Origin: Microbulbifer celer
Lineage (GTDB): Bacteria > Pseudomonadota > Gammaproteobacteria > Pseudomonadales > Cellvibrionaceae
Direction of reading: 5' to 3'
Assembly (NCBI RefSeq): GCF_020991125.1
Contig: NZ_CP087715.1
Coordinates: 3,072,501 to 3,136,500 of the forward strand
Length of the DNA stretch: 64,000 nucleotides
The first letter of the stretch is position 1, and the number at the start of each line of letters is the position of its first letter. Positions 16,031-23,502 of the stretch are shown here, piece after piece. The position numbers were made by a program, and so were the translations under genes. The notes beneath the pieces are model-generated. The model did not search any database and was not told the DNA's origin. It worked only from the letters and a program-made list of their open reading frames with translations.

Positions 16031-16061
16031 AATCCAACCATCCAACTAAGGAGTTTGAAAA

Positions 16062-16481
16062 ATGGAATTTAAGACAGGTAGATGTGGATGCGGTTCCTTA
16101 AAGTACTCCGCTGAAGGAGAGCCTATCAACTCTGTATTTTGCTATTGCAAAGAATGTCAAACCCATACTGGTTCAGATAAGTGGTTTGGAATTTGGTTTC
16201 CAAAAAACAGATTCAAAATCACAGATGGCGAGTTTTCTGTATATAGTCGAAAAGGCGATTCCGGAAAAGATCTGAATCACATATTCTGTAATAATTGTGG
16301 TGTAACGGTGTGCGTTGAAGTAACCGTAGGAAATTTCTATTCTATTGCGGTTTCGACCTTAGATGAAAATGAAAGTATAAACCCATCAATGGCACTTTAT
16401 GCGGCATCGGCTCCCAGTTGGGCAGTATTTCCTGCGGGCCTGGCTAAGTTTGATACCTTGCCCCCAGGCATGGGTGAGTGA
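16062..16481 (+). CDS. Cassette 11: GFA-family (CENP-V/GFA) zinc protein
   Basis: The 139-residue protein is a complete GFA-domain protein (glutathione-dependent formaldehyde-activating-like). Zinc ligands seen are CGC (8, 10), CYCKEC (27, 29, 32) and CNNC (76, 79), followed by the usual GNFYSIAVSTLD strand. Members bind zinc; a true formaldehyde-glutathione role is proven for few. CTAAGGAG stands 9 nt before ATG 16062. A second, diverged GFA gene is the next cassette. Confidence 0.88.
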   Translation: MEFKTGRCGCGSLKYSAEGEPINSVFCYCKECQTHTGSDKWFGIWFPKNRFKITDGEFSVYSRKGDSGKDLNHIFCNNCGVTVCVEVTVGNFYSIAVSTLDENESINPSMALYAASAPSWAVFPAGLAKFDTLPPGMGE

Positions 16482-16484
16482 CAG

Positions 16485-16580
16485 CCATACAAGCGCTGCA
16501 GGCCGACGTCTAACCTTACGCGCGGTCGCTTCGTTCCCATTATCACGCATAAAGCGCCCAAGGTTAGCCGTGGCTGAGCA
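16485..16580 (+). repeat. attC 11 (family B) with damaged R'
   Basis: R'' variant CCATACAA (16485-16492) and the family B arms CTGCAGGCCGACGTCTAAC and GGTTAGCCGTGGCTGAG. Where R' GTT is expected, GAGCAC is found, so this site may be inactive. Confidence 0.7.
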
Positions 16581-16593
16581 CAAGGAGTGAGCT

Positions 16594-17010
16594 ATGACTG
16601 CGAATATAAAAGAAGTTGATGGAGTTAAAATTCAGCCAAAGTACTTGGCCAGATGCCACTGTGGCTTGGTCGAAATTGAGGTAGATTTGCCGCAAGGCCT
16701 AGTAGATGTTAGACGCTGTGATTGTTCTTTGTGTCGCAGACGAGGAGCAATTGCGGCTTCAGCACCTTTGGGTGGAATCAAGATTTTAAAAGGTGAAGAT
16801 CACCTTAATTTGTACCAGTTCAATACAAATACTGCAAAACATTATTTTTGTAGTAATTGTGGGATCTATACGCATCACCAAAGAAGGTCAAAGCCAAATC
16901 AATTCGGTTTTAACGTGGCGTGTTTGGAAGACATAAATCCACTAAAAATAGACGGCATTCCCACAGAGGATGGTGTAAATCATCCAGCAGATCGAGGCTC
17001 TCCCACATAA
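16594..17010 (+). CDS. Cassette 12: second GFA-family zinc protein
   Basis: The 138-residue protein has the same fold signature as cassette 11 but is well diverged: CHC (21, 23), RRCDCSLC (C42, C44, C47) and FCSNCGIYTHHQRR (C86, C89). The CGIYTHHQRR segment is typical of one GFA subgroup in proteobacterial chromosomes. ACAAGGAGTGAGCT gives a ribosome site 8 nt before ATG 16594. The likely role is zinc-dependent handling of a thiol adduct, by family only. Confidence 0.88.
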   Translation: MTANIKEVDGVKIQPKYLARCHCGLVEIEVDLPQGLVDVRRCDCSLCRRRGAIAASAPLGGIKILKGEDHLNLYQFNTNTAKHYFCSNCGIYTHHQRRSKPNQFGFNVACLEDINPLKIDGIPTEDGVNHPADRGSPT

Positions 17011-17062
17011 CCATTCGCTGCTGGGGACATGCTACAATATGCACCTAAACTCAGCGTTAACT
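17005..17062 (+). repeat. Truncated attC 12 (family C)
   Basis: R'' ACATAAC (17005-17011), a shortened family C hairpin (TTCGCTGCTGGGGACA) and R' GTTAACT (17056-17062). Confidence 0.65.
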
Positions 17063-17081
17063 GTCAGAGTTACTTCAAGTG

Positions 17082-17330
17082 ATGTCACATTGGGACGGTT
17101 ACGTTCAACTATGTAAACCTGGATTTTCAAGTTGCACATTTAGGGATGAGCTAATTACTATTTGTGACGGAAACGAGGATATTGCCTGGGTTGTGTTTCA
17201 TCACAATCAAGAGCAGGCAATTAATTGGATGCAGCAACCTATCCCTGCGTTAAAAGGTGAGTTACCCGCGAACGTAGTAAAGATTAATGCAGATAAACTG
17301 AAAAATGTTCTCTTATCGTTTCCATCTTAG
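17082..17330 (+). CDS. Cassette 13: small hypothetical protein
   Basis: The 82-residue cytosolic protein (MSHWDGYVQLCKPGFSSC...) has no signal peptide and no recognised family. It is fairly acidic with paired tryptophans (INWMQQP). The ATG at 17082 follows a GTG by one codon; no strong ribosome site is seen. The attC after it is degraded. Confidence 0.6.
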   Translation: MSHWDGYVQLCKPGFSSCTFRDELITICDGNEDIAWVVFHHNQEQAINWMQQPIPALKGELPANVVKINADKLKNVLLSFPS

Positions 17331-17343
17331 CCCCTCAGCTTGA

Positions 17344-17440
17344 CCATACAAGGCAATGCAGCCGACATCTTACTTTTTACACGGTCTCTGCACTCCCATT
17401 ATTGCGTAGAATACGCACAACATTGGCCACCCCTGTTGGC
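17344..17440 (+). repeat. Degenerate attC 13 (family B)
   Basis: R'' variant CCATACAA (17344-17351) and the family B left arm (GCAATGCAGCCGACATCTTAC) are clear. The right arm is a mosaic ending in family C-like GGCCACCCCTG, and no R' core is visible. Confidence 0.55.
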
Positions 17441-17450
17441 AGGGTATACT

Positions 17451-17927
17451 ATGAAAATCGTAATACTTTTATCGGCAGTAATTGTTCTATTCAGCAAGAA
17501 GATACTTGCTTGTAGCGTCACGGGTCCAGAAATTATTCCACCTGATAGCCCTTTTGGGGAGTTTCAGTACGTTTACCCTGACCCGAGCAAGGCTAAATCA
17601 GAGGCGGTAAAAAATAGTAAAAACCTGGCAGTAGTTAAGCTGCATTCGGATTCAGTATCTGAGTCAGAAGATGGCTATAAAGTTGCTGTAGCTGTTTTAG
17701 AGCTACTTCACGGATGGGGCTTTCAATCTGGTCGGTACATGAAATTTACACGAGAAGAGACTTCTTGTGGTGAGCCAGAAAAAATAGAGGGTGGAGGCTG
17801 GTTTGTAGCATTAATTTGCCAGAAAGAGGTCTGTTCACTTATCCCCTACTCAGACGTTAAAGAAGAAATTGAAGAAAGAGGGAAACCAGATTACGTATAC
17901 TCAGCAATTGGGGTATTACGGAACTAG
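17451..17927 (+). CDS. Cassette 14: exported hypothetical protein
   Basis: The 158-residue protein has a signal peptide (MKIVILLSAVIVLFSKKILA) with a cysteine right after it, so it could be a lipoprotein. Several later cysteines (SCGEPE, LICQKEVC) suggest disulfides. The mature part contains a VAVLELLHGWG segment. No family recognised. No attC could be found between this gene and the next; the 17928-17987 gap is AT-rich without structure. Confidence 0.68.
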   Translation: MKIVILLSAVIVLFSKKILACSVTGPEIIPPDSPFGEFQYVYPDPSKAKSEAVKNSKNLAVVKLHSDSVSESEDGYKVAVAVLELLHGWGFQSGRYMKFTREETSCGEPEKIEGGGWFVALICQKEVCSLIPYSDVKEEIEERGKPDYVYSAIGVLRN

Positions 17928-18326
17928 CTTTCTCCGGTGAGAAGGAAAGAGAATGGCACTTAGCATCAATTCAGGAAATCTAAAATAATGAAGAAAACAT
18001 CACTACTTATTATCCTCTTATGCCTATGCAGCTGTACATCAATGCCTATAACCACCATTGCCAAAATGAGCACTTTTGGTTGGGACGACTTTCAAGCTAT
18101 TAGCTCTGACGAAGTAAAAGTAAAAATCGAGATTCCTGACGGTTTTGTGCTTGATTCAAAGAAAAGCTGGGTTGGAGTGAATATAAATTCTCCAGCAGGT
18201 TTTCATTACGGCGAATTCGGCTTGAAGGAGTTTGAACCCCCTTATTTTGAGGAGCAGAATAGTTTTTTAACTAGTAAAAAAGTTTCCATATACAGTCTTG
18301 AATTTGATGAGTCTTGGTTTCAAGTA

Positions 18327-19381
18327 ATAACTGCAATTTCTTCACGCAGCGAGCAAATCGTCTCGCTGCCCCATAAATAATTCATTTGGTGACTTGCCGC
18401 CTCGACTTTCTCTCGGCCTGCTGTTCAACCGATTCATAACAAAGTGAACCTGATCGTCCGTCACCTTGTTGAAGTCCGTTCCTTTTGGAAAATACTGCCG
18501 AATAAGACCGTTGGTGTTTTCATTGATCCCCCGCTCCCAAGAGGCGTAGGGGTGCGCGAAATAAATATCCGCGCCCAGCCCTCTGGCTATAACCTCATGT
18601 CCGGAGAACTCAAGCCCGTTGTCGAAGGTTATCGTTTTAATCTTGTCCTTCAGGTGAGCCATGTGAGCAACAGCTGCATCGGCCAGCAAGTCTGCTCGTT
18701 TACCCGTCAGTCGCACAATGACTGTAAACAATGTCTTGCGCTCAACCATCGTCAGCAATGCTCCGCTGCGTCCCTTGCCAATGACAGTATCACCTTCCCA
18801 GTCTCCAATCCGACTCATCTGATCAACAACAACTGGACGTTCTTCTATACTCACCCTGTTTTTGATCTTTCCCCGCCGGTCGTAGCTGCCATAGCGTTTA
18901 CGATATGGCTTGGACGCTATCCGCAGATGTGTATACAAATCCCCACCGCTGGCTTGATCTGCATAAATTATCTGGTAAATCGTTTCATGGTGTAGCGAAA
19001 CACCTGTGTGCCTCTCCAAGTAGATCGCAGTCTGCTGCGGGCTTAAATCTTGCATGGTTAGCAGCTCAATCTGACGCTGCACCTCGTCGGTCACTTTCCG
19101 CGCCTTATGGGCCTCTCGTCGCCGGACATCTGATAGCTTATGGGCTTGACCAGGGCGATACCCTCGCAGCCCCGTATTTCTCCGCAGTTCTCGACTGATC
19201 GTCGATGGATGCCTTTCCAGCAGCTCCGCTATTTCTGCTTGTGAGTGTCCGGCTTTTCTCAGGCTGTAAATCTGGTATCGTTCGTTCTCGGTCAGCTGGT
19301 AGTAGCTCATCAGTGCTTTTCTCTTGGTCGGGAGAGGCGCCGACTCTACCAGCTGGCCTCTCTCTTACCAATTGCACTTAT
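18327..19381 (-). mobile_element. IS30-family insertion sequence
   Basis: Imperfect terminal repeats TAATAACTGCAATT (18325-18338) and the complement of TAATAAGTGCAATT (19370-19383) bracket one transposase. A 2-bp TA duplication (18325-18326 and 19382-19383) fits, giving a 1055-bp element. The repeat overlap with TA makes the ends uncertain by two bases. Confidence 0.8.
18342..19310 (-). CDS. IS30-family transposase (DDE)
   Basis: The 322-residue protein has an N-terminal helix-turn-helix (SQAEIAELLERHPSTISREL, 23-42) and the IS30 DDE core: GDWEGDTVIGKG (D174), TITFDNGLEF (D230) and SWERGINENTNGL (E264). Length is normal and the frame intact. It would bind the terminal repeats and move the element by a circle intermediate. 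Confidence 0.95.
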   Translation of the reverse strand: MSYYQLTENERYQIYSLRKAGHSQAEIAELLERHPSTISRELRRNTGLRGYRPGQAHKLSDVRRREAHKARKVTDEVQRQIELLTMQDLSPQQTAIYLERHTGVSLHHETIYQIIYADQASGGDLYTHLRIASKPYRKRYGSYDRRGKIKNRVSIEERPVVVDQMSRIGDWEGDTVIGKGRSGALLTMVERKTLFTVIVRLTGKRADLLADAAVAHMAHLKDKIKTITFDNGLEFSGHEVIARGLGADIYFAHPYASWERGINENTNGLIRQYFPKGTDFNKVTDDQVHFVMNRLNSRPRESRGGKSPNELFMGQRDDLLAA

Positions 19382-19619
19382 TATCCGAAACCGCGAGTCT
19401 TCAAAGTCTGAATTCAAACAGTTACAGAATTTTTTGCTTAAGAATAAATCTGACGATATAGCAATCAAGGTGGTTCCAAAATTACGCAGTTACCCGACTA
19501 TGGCAGAGAATTTAAAAGTTTCAATCGACATACAGCTTTCATCTGCAGACGGTTATTTTACACTTGTTGACAGGGCCGAGCTATCATTAGATAAGTTGCG
19601 AGCGAAGAAAGAAAATTAA

Positions 19620-19695
19620 TCGGGTAAAGGCGGATTTCTAGCCCACCTTTTCCCATACCACCGCACATTCGGATCCGCACAGGGCATTGCAACGA
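19620..19695 (-). mobile_element. 3' relic of a second group IIC-attC intron
   Basis: Read on the minus strand, this segment matches the last 75 nt of the intact intron at 11206-11280: a diverged domain V (GTGCGGATCCGAATGTGCGG) and domain VI, ending in ...TTTACCCGAT. Homology fades upstream near 19695. It joins TTAA of the cassette 15 end exactly as the intact copy joins TGTA at cassette 6, so it was inserted at the same point of an R'' box (probably AATTAAC). Only the 3' end is present. Confidence 0.75.
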
Positions 19696-19938
19696 AATGG
19701 TGAAGCTTGATCCATCCATCACGCACAACGTGTATAACCCCCTGTTTTTCAGGTAAACATTGGATAATGCCTGATTGATCCTCGGTTTTTTGCACTGCTC
19801 CATGGGCCTTTACTGGTGATGTCGCAGGTCACCGTTGCTTCGATCTGTACACTACCGCCGCTATAGATGCTATTCCGCCCTGCAGATCTCCACTGGGAAG
19901 ATTTCTTTCAACCAAGACTATCAGAATCAGGAAAAACT
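19696..19938. other. Non-coding stretch, nothing recognised
   Basis: No convincing gene, attC or repeat is seen between the intron relic and the hydrolase gene. The right end of the cassette array must fall here or shortly before. Confidence 0.5.
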
Positions 19939-20640
19939 ATGGAATTTGTTCTGGTACCGGGCGCCTGGGCGGGCGATTGGATATGGAGTGAGGTTTCTGA
20001 GAATCTAGAAAGGACAGGTTACAAAACACATCTACTTACTCTTTCCGGCCTTGAAGAAAACTCACAGGGATCAACTGATCTCAACACTCACGTCGAGGAC
20101 GTTGAATCCTACATCAGGATGCACGACCTCAAAGATGTAGCGCTTGTCGGTCACAGTTACTCTGGAATTGTTGTAGGCCAGGTGGCTAGCCGGGGGAAGG
20201 TATCTGTTAGCCATACGATTTTTATCGAGGCGTTTCTTCCTGTCTCTGGTCAGTCACTGCTAGAGGTATCTGGCCTCCCAATCGAGGAGGAGAAAAAAGC
20301 AATAGACAGTAATCAGGGAATGTGGCCAGCACCTACCGCCGAAGAACTGGAATCACAACCACATTTGAACCAGGCTCAAAAAGCTTTGCTTGTATCAAAA
20401 CAAAGGCCGCACCCTGGTAATACTGTTACTGATCGAGCCGAGCTTGAAACACCTCTGAGCGAAATTTCAGCGACTTTTATTGCGCATGAGGGTTGGTTGT
20501 CGTCTTCACGGGAGCACGACCTGGTGGATCAACTGAGACGATCCTCCACGTGGCAGTTCCGTACAATAAACGGCGGACACTGGCCCATGCTGACTATTCC
20601 ACAAGAGCTTGTGGAAAAAATTCTTTCTGGTATCCCTTGA
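19939..20640 (+). CDS. Alpha/beta hydrolase (small esterase type)
   Basis: The 233-residue protein is an alpha/beta hydrolase of the plant-esterase/MenH-like type. It opens with the oxyanion strand MEFVLVPGAWAGDWIW, has the nucleophile elbow GHSYSG (Ser73) and the late catalytic histidine in GGHWPML (about 214). It would hydrolyse a small ester in the cytosol; the substrate is unknown. ATG 19939 follows TCAGGAAAA and matches the usual family start; an upstream in-frame start at 19867 adds 24 unrelated residues. It may be the last, attC-less passenger of the array or a chromosomal gene. Confidence 0.8.
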   Translation: MEFVLVPGAWAGDWIWSEVSENLERTGYKTHLLTLSGLEENSQGSTDLNTHVEDVESYIRMHDLKDVALVGHSYSGIVVGQVASRGKVSVSHTIFIEAFLPVSGQSLLEVSGLPIEEEKKAIDSNQGMWPAPTAEELESQPHLNQAQKALLVSKQRPHPGNTVTDRAELETPLSEISATFIAHEGWLSSSREHDLVDQLRRSSTWQFRTINGGHWPMLTIPQELVEKILSGIP

Positions 20641-20706
20641 ATTGCAGCGGTTATCTCGTACCAGAGAAGAATATAATTTGGTGGGTACAGGTTTTACTTT
20701 AGTAAC

Positions 20707-21387
20707 TTACCCAGTTTTCTTACCTAAAAATATCGTATGCCGCGCACCCTTCCCCGGGCGTTCGCGCACGGTCATGACATCGACCTGAAAACCCGCCTTC
20801 TTCAGGCGGCCGACGTACATGGTGTCCGGCCCCGCCGACCAAACTGCCAGCACACCACCCGGCGCAAGACAGTTATAGATGCTACTGGTACCTTCCACAG
20901 AATACAGCCAATTATTATCACTGTGGGTCAGCCCTTCGGGGCCGTTGTCCACATCCAGCAATACGGCATCGTAGTCACCGTTGCCCTTCACCAGCAGATC
21001 ACCCACATCGCCGATATGGATCGAGACCCGGCTGTCGTCCAGCGGCCGGCCGGCACATTCGCCCAGCGGGCCCCGGTTCCACTCCACCACTTCGGGAATC
21101 AGATCGGCAACGATAACCTCGGCGTTGGACGGCACAGCCTCCAGCGCTGAAGCCAGGGTGTAACCCATACCCATACCGCCCACGACAACACGGGCATTCT
21201 GGTGATTTTTCAGATGCGCGCAGCCGAGCACCGATAGCTGCTGCTCGCTGTTGAACCTGCGACTGTTCATCAGTTCGCCACGCGGCCCGGACAGGGAAAT
21301 TGAGAACTCCTGGTCGCGCTGGCGTAGCTTTAGTGTGCCGCCATTGTTGGGAATCTGGGCGGTACCGAGTTCGATCCAGGGTTTCAT
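20707..21387 (-). CDS. Spermidine synthase-like methyltransferase-fold protein
   Basis: The 226-residue protein belongs to the SpeE-like group common in gammaproteobacteria that begins MKPWIELGTA. The nucleotide-binding loop VVVGGMGMGYTLASALE (about 68-84) and IVADLIPEVVEWNR are visible, as is DAVLLDVDNGPE, the acidic loop that in true spermidine synthases holds catalytic residues. Polyamine synthesis is possible but this subgroup often lacks the N-terminal domain and its reaction is unclear. The start at 21387 is chosen by family; an upstream ATG at 21417 exists. Confidence 0.8.
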   Translation of the reverse strand: MKPWIELGTAQIPNNGGTLKLRQRDQEFSISLSGPRGELMNSRRFNSEQQLSVLGCAHLKNHQNARVVVGGMGMGYTLASALEAVPSNAEVIVADLIPEVVEWNRGPLGECAGRPLDDSRVSIHIGDVGDLLVKGNGDYDAVLLDVDNGPEGLTHSDNNWLYSVEGTSSIYNCLAPGGVLAVWSAGPDTMYVGRLKKAGFQVDVMTVRERPGKGARHTIFLGKKTG

Positions 21388-21499
21388 GGTGTTGGCTCGC
21401 TGTGGGTCTATGGGCATAGGGCGAGCAATGTACCATACGTTGGTTGGCGGCGCCGATGACGCTAGAATGCCCCCTACCCGCAAACGCACCGAGTGAATT

Positions 21500-21643
21500 A
21501 TGAATCGCAGGAAGAAAGTCAATCAGATCCTGAAGAAGAGAGCCAAGAAAGCCAACGACAAGCTCAACTCCAAGGCCAAACCGCGCTATGTATCCAAGGC
21601 CGAGCGTGCGAAGCTAGAGCAGAGATCTGGCGAACAGAAGTAG
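21500..21643 (+). CDS. DUF2986 small basic protein
   Basis: This 47-residue lysine/arginine-rich protein (MNRRKKVNQILKKRAKKAND...) matches DUF2986, a short family widespread in marine gammaproteobacteria, including the YVSKAERAKLE segment. The function is unknown; the strong positive charge suggests nucleic acid or ribosome contact. It is divergent from the SpeE-like gene. Confidence 0.85.
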   Translation: MNRRKKVNQILKKRAKKANDKLNSKAKPRYVSKAERAKLEQRSGEQK

Positions 21644-21766
21644 ACTCCTCGGACTTCGGCGCTTTTCTTTTACAGGTGGTATCGGGGTATTATACTTATC
21701 GAGCCAGTTTATCAGGCTCGAATCTCGACTTCACAGGATTAGACAAAGCTTTGCACGGAAATTAGG

Positions 21767-22240
21767 ATGATTGAACATATCAATGGATGGATAGATGAAA
21801 CCAATAAGGAATTTTTAGAAGCACGCATTTGCTGCGCCCGCTTTAAAAATGCATTCCATGGTTTTTACTCTGCTGCGTTCTTGGAAAATTCTTTTTTTGT
21901 TGTTACCGATGAGATACCGAAACCCGACTTTCCCGAACTGAGAGCCATTGGTTTTGGTGACTTCATCGACATGCCAGTTAGAGGTATTAGCTACAAGAAC
22001 ACCTATTATATTGCGCGGGGGGAAGAGGCAGATTTTCAGCTGCACTTCCACGAGCTGGTTCACGTAGCACAGTGGGAACATCTGGGTGCGCTTAACTTTA
22101 TCCGTCGCTATATGAAAGAGATTCAAGATTTTGGTTACGATAAATCTCCGCTTGAGACCATGGCATATGGCCTGGACAGGCACTATGCAGCTGGCCGAGA
22201 AAAGATTAATGTTCAATCATTTGTTACAAATAATATCTAA
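21767..22240 (+). CDS. Putative metalloprotease-like protein with HExxH
   Basis: The 157-residue protein has QLHFHELVHVAQWE, a zinc-protease HExxH motif at residues 95-99, preceded by YYIARGEEADF and followed by a helical segment. There is no signal peptide. Similar short HELVHVxQ proteins occur as DUF4157-like predicted peptidases. A third zinc ligand could be a downstream Glu (LETMAYGLDRHY). Activity is inferred from the motif only. Confidence 0.6.
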   Translation: MIEHINGWIDETNKEFLEARICCARFKNAFHGFYSAAFLENSFFVVTDEIPKPDFPELRAIGFGDFIDMPVRGISYKNTYYIARGEEADFQLHFHELVHVAQWEHLGALNFIRRYMKEIQDFGYDKSPLETMAYGLDRHYAAGREKINVQSFVTNNI

Positions 22241-22365
22241 TAAAAGTGGCACTGAAATCCATCAACTCGATCAATCAGCATCTTTATCCCTGTCACTGAG
22301 CGGTTATCGGAAACCATGCCATGATGAATCGAAATACCCCTTGCGTCCAGCGCCGGGCCAGTGAC

Positions 22366-23478
22366 TCACCTGACAATCCGGAGCTGGTTTTCTATACGTC
22401 GAACACGACAGTGAATGGGGTAGTTAAGTAGATCTTCCAAGCCCGTCGTATTGCTCAACAGCGTTTTTACGGTTGCCTTCTCTTCACCTTGCAGGCCGTG
22501 GTAAAAATCATGGCAGCGTTGCCACATCCACTGCATATACGGAAAGGTCAGACGGCTGCCGCTGACACTTTCAATGGTGAAGCTGACCTTGCCAATTGCC
22601 CGGGGGATTTCCACCTCCGGGTTCTCCCCTACCCACGTCCCCACCTGATCCATGGTCTGCTTGAGCACCGGGCCCTGCTCGCTCAGCATGCGCTGCAGGA
22701 TGGGGTATAACGTTTCGGGCACTGCATCATTTGCCAGGAAATCACCGGCAGGAAAGTGACTGGATAGCGGTGCCGGTTCGATCATGCGTTTGACCCAGGC
22801 AACCACATTGGGGGCGCATTCCTGCATAAGGCGGCCGGAATACGGGTCGCGGTACAAATGCGCATACAGCGGGCCGATCAGGCCGAAGTCCCCCATGCAG
22901 GGCCTGTCTCCCAGCAGGAAGTTATGCTCGGCAAAGTGTCGATCCAGGTCGGCCAACAGGTTGAGATAACTCTTCTCGATGGCAGGCACCAGTTCATCCA
23001 CCACCCCCAATCTGGGCAGTGCGCCGGCAAAGGGTTTGGCGTTGTGATGGCCGATGGCGAGCTGCTCTTCCCTGTTGGCTTCCGGCGCTGCGGTGCGGCC
23101 GAATTCGGCAATGGCGAACTCCCGGTTTTCCGGTTTGTTCCAGCGATAGTGCATGGCGGGTATTACCAGCCATTCATCGCCATAGGTTTCCAGCAGCAGG
23201 GAGACCAGGTTCTGTTTTGGGGTGCCGGGGTAGACGCTGGCCTCGGGATAACGTTTTTCCAGGAAGTCGATAATCTCCGTGGTGTCCTGGATGGCCTGGT
23301 CATCTTCGGTAATAAAGATGGGGATATAGCGCACGCCGGTGCGGGGAATGATTACATCGCAGAATACCGATTGGGATGCGACCACTTCCTCAAACGGAAT
23401 ATCTTTGTATTTCAGATAGCAGCGGAGCTTGCCGGTGTAGAGCGACACTTCTGCGCCGATCAGCTGATTGGTAGTCAT
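22366..23478 (-). CDS. Glutathione S-transferase family protein
   Basis: The 370-residue protein opens with a thioredoxin-like GST domain (LYTGKLRCYLKYKDIPFEEV, then RYIPIFITEDDQAIQDTTEIIDFLEKRYP) and a helical GST C-domain with FLLGDRPCMGDFGLIGPLYAHLYRDP. A further 110 residues at the C-terminus are extra compared with ordinary GSTs (about 220). It would act in the cytosol on an electrophile or as a maleylpyruvate-type isomerase. It lies 24 bp after the oxidoreductase fusion on the same strand and is probably co-transcribed with it. Confidence 0.85.
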   Translation of the reverse strand: MTTNQLIGAEVSLYTGKLRCYLKYKDIPFEEVVASQSVFCDVIIPRTGVRYIPIFITEDDQAIQDTTEIIDFLEKRYPEASVYPGTPKQNLVSLLLETYGDEWLVIPAMHYRWNKPENREFAIAEFGRTAAPEANREEQLAIGHHNAKPFAGALPRLGVVDELVPAIEKSYLNLLADLDRHFAEHNFLLGDRPCMGDFGLIGPLYAHLYRDPYSGRLMQECAPNVVAWVKRMIEPAPLSSHFPAGDFLANDAVPETLYPILQRMLSEQGPVLKQTMDQVGTWVGENPEVEIPRAIGKVSFTIESVSGSRLTFPYMQWMWQRCHDFYHGLQGEEKATVKTLLSNTTGLEDLLNYPIHCRVRRIENQLRIVR

Positions 23479-23502
23479 GGTTCACCTTGTTATTGAATTA
23501 TT

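Larger units (their letters stand above)
17988..19619 (+). pseudogene. Cassette 15: lipoprotein gene split by IS30
   Basis: The 5' part (17988 to about 18326) encodes a lipoprotein signal (MKKTSLLIILLCLCSC) and about 95 mature residues ending at DESWFQ. The 3' part (about 19384-19619) encodes a further 70-80 residues ending in SLDKLRAKKEN. Both halves have normal protein-like composition and the IS30 lies between them. After simple removal of 18327-19383 the halves are not in the same frame, so the exact junction or a small indel is unsettled. The stop at 19617-19619 abuts the intron relic. Confidence 0.65.
7149..19695 (+). mobile_element. Integron cassette array without integrase (CALIN)
   Basis: From the core site G|TTAAGT at 7149 to the intron relic ending near 19695, genes alternate with attC-like sites. 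The cassette genes read mostly on the plus strand, are AT-richer than the flanks, and have short leaders. For cassettes 1, 2, 3, 4, 5, 6, 7, 8 and 9 the R'' core after the gene is the exact complement of the R' core before it, for example TTAAGT with ACTTAAC, TTAGCC with GGCTAAC, TTACAT with ATGTAAC. No integron integrase or clear attI is in the window. The right end is decayed. Three families of transposable or retro-elements have entered it. Confidence 0.9.

Noticed and set aside
7429-17440. Spaced repeats between 7.4 and 17.4 kb as a CRISPR array
   Set aside because: Units are 45-120 bp, hundreds of bases apart, with genes between them and R''/R' cores; they are attC sites.
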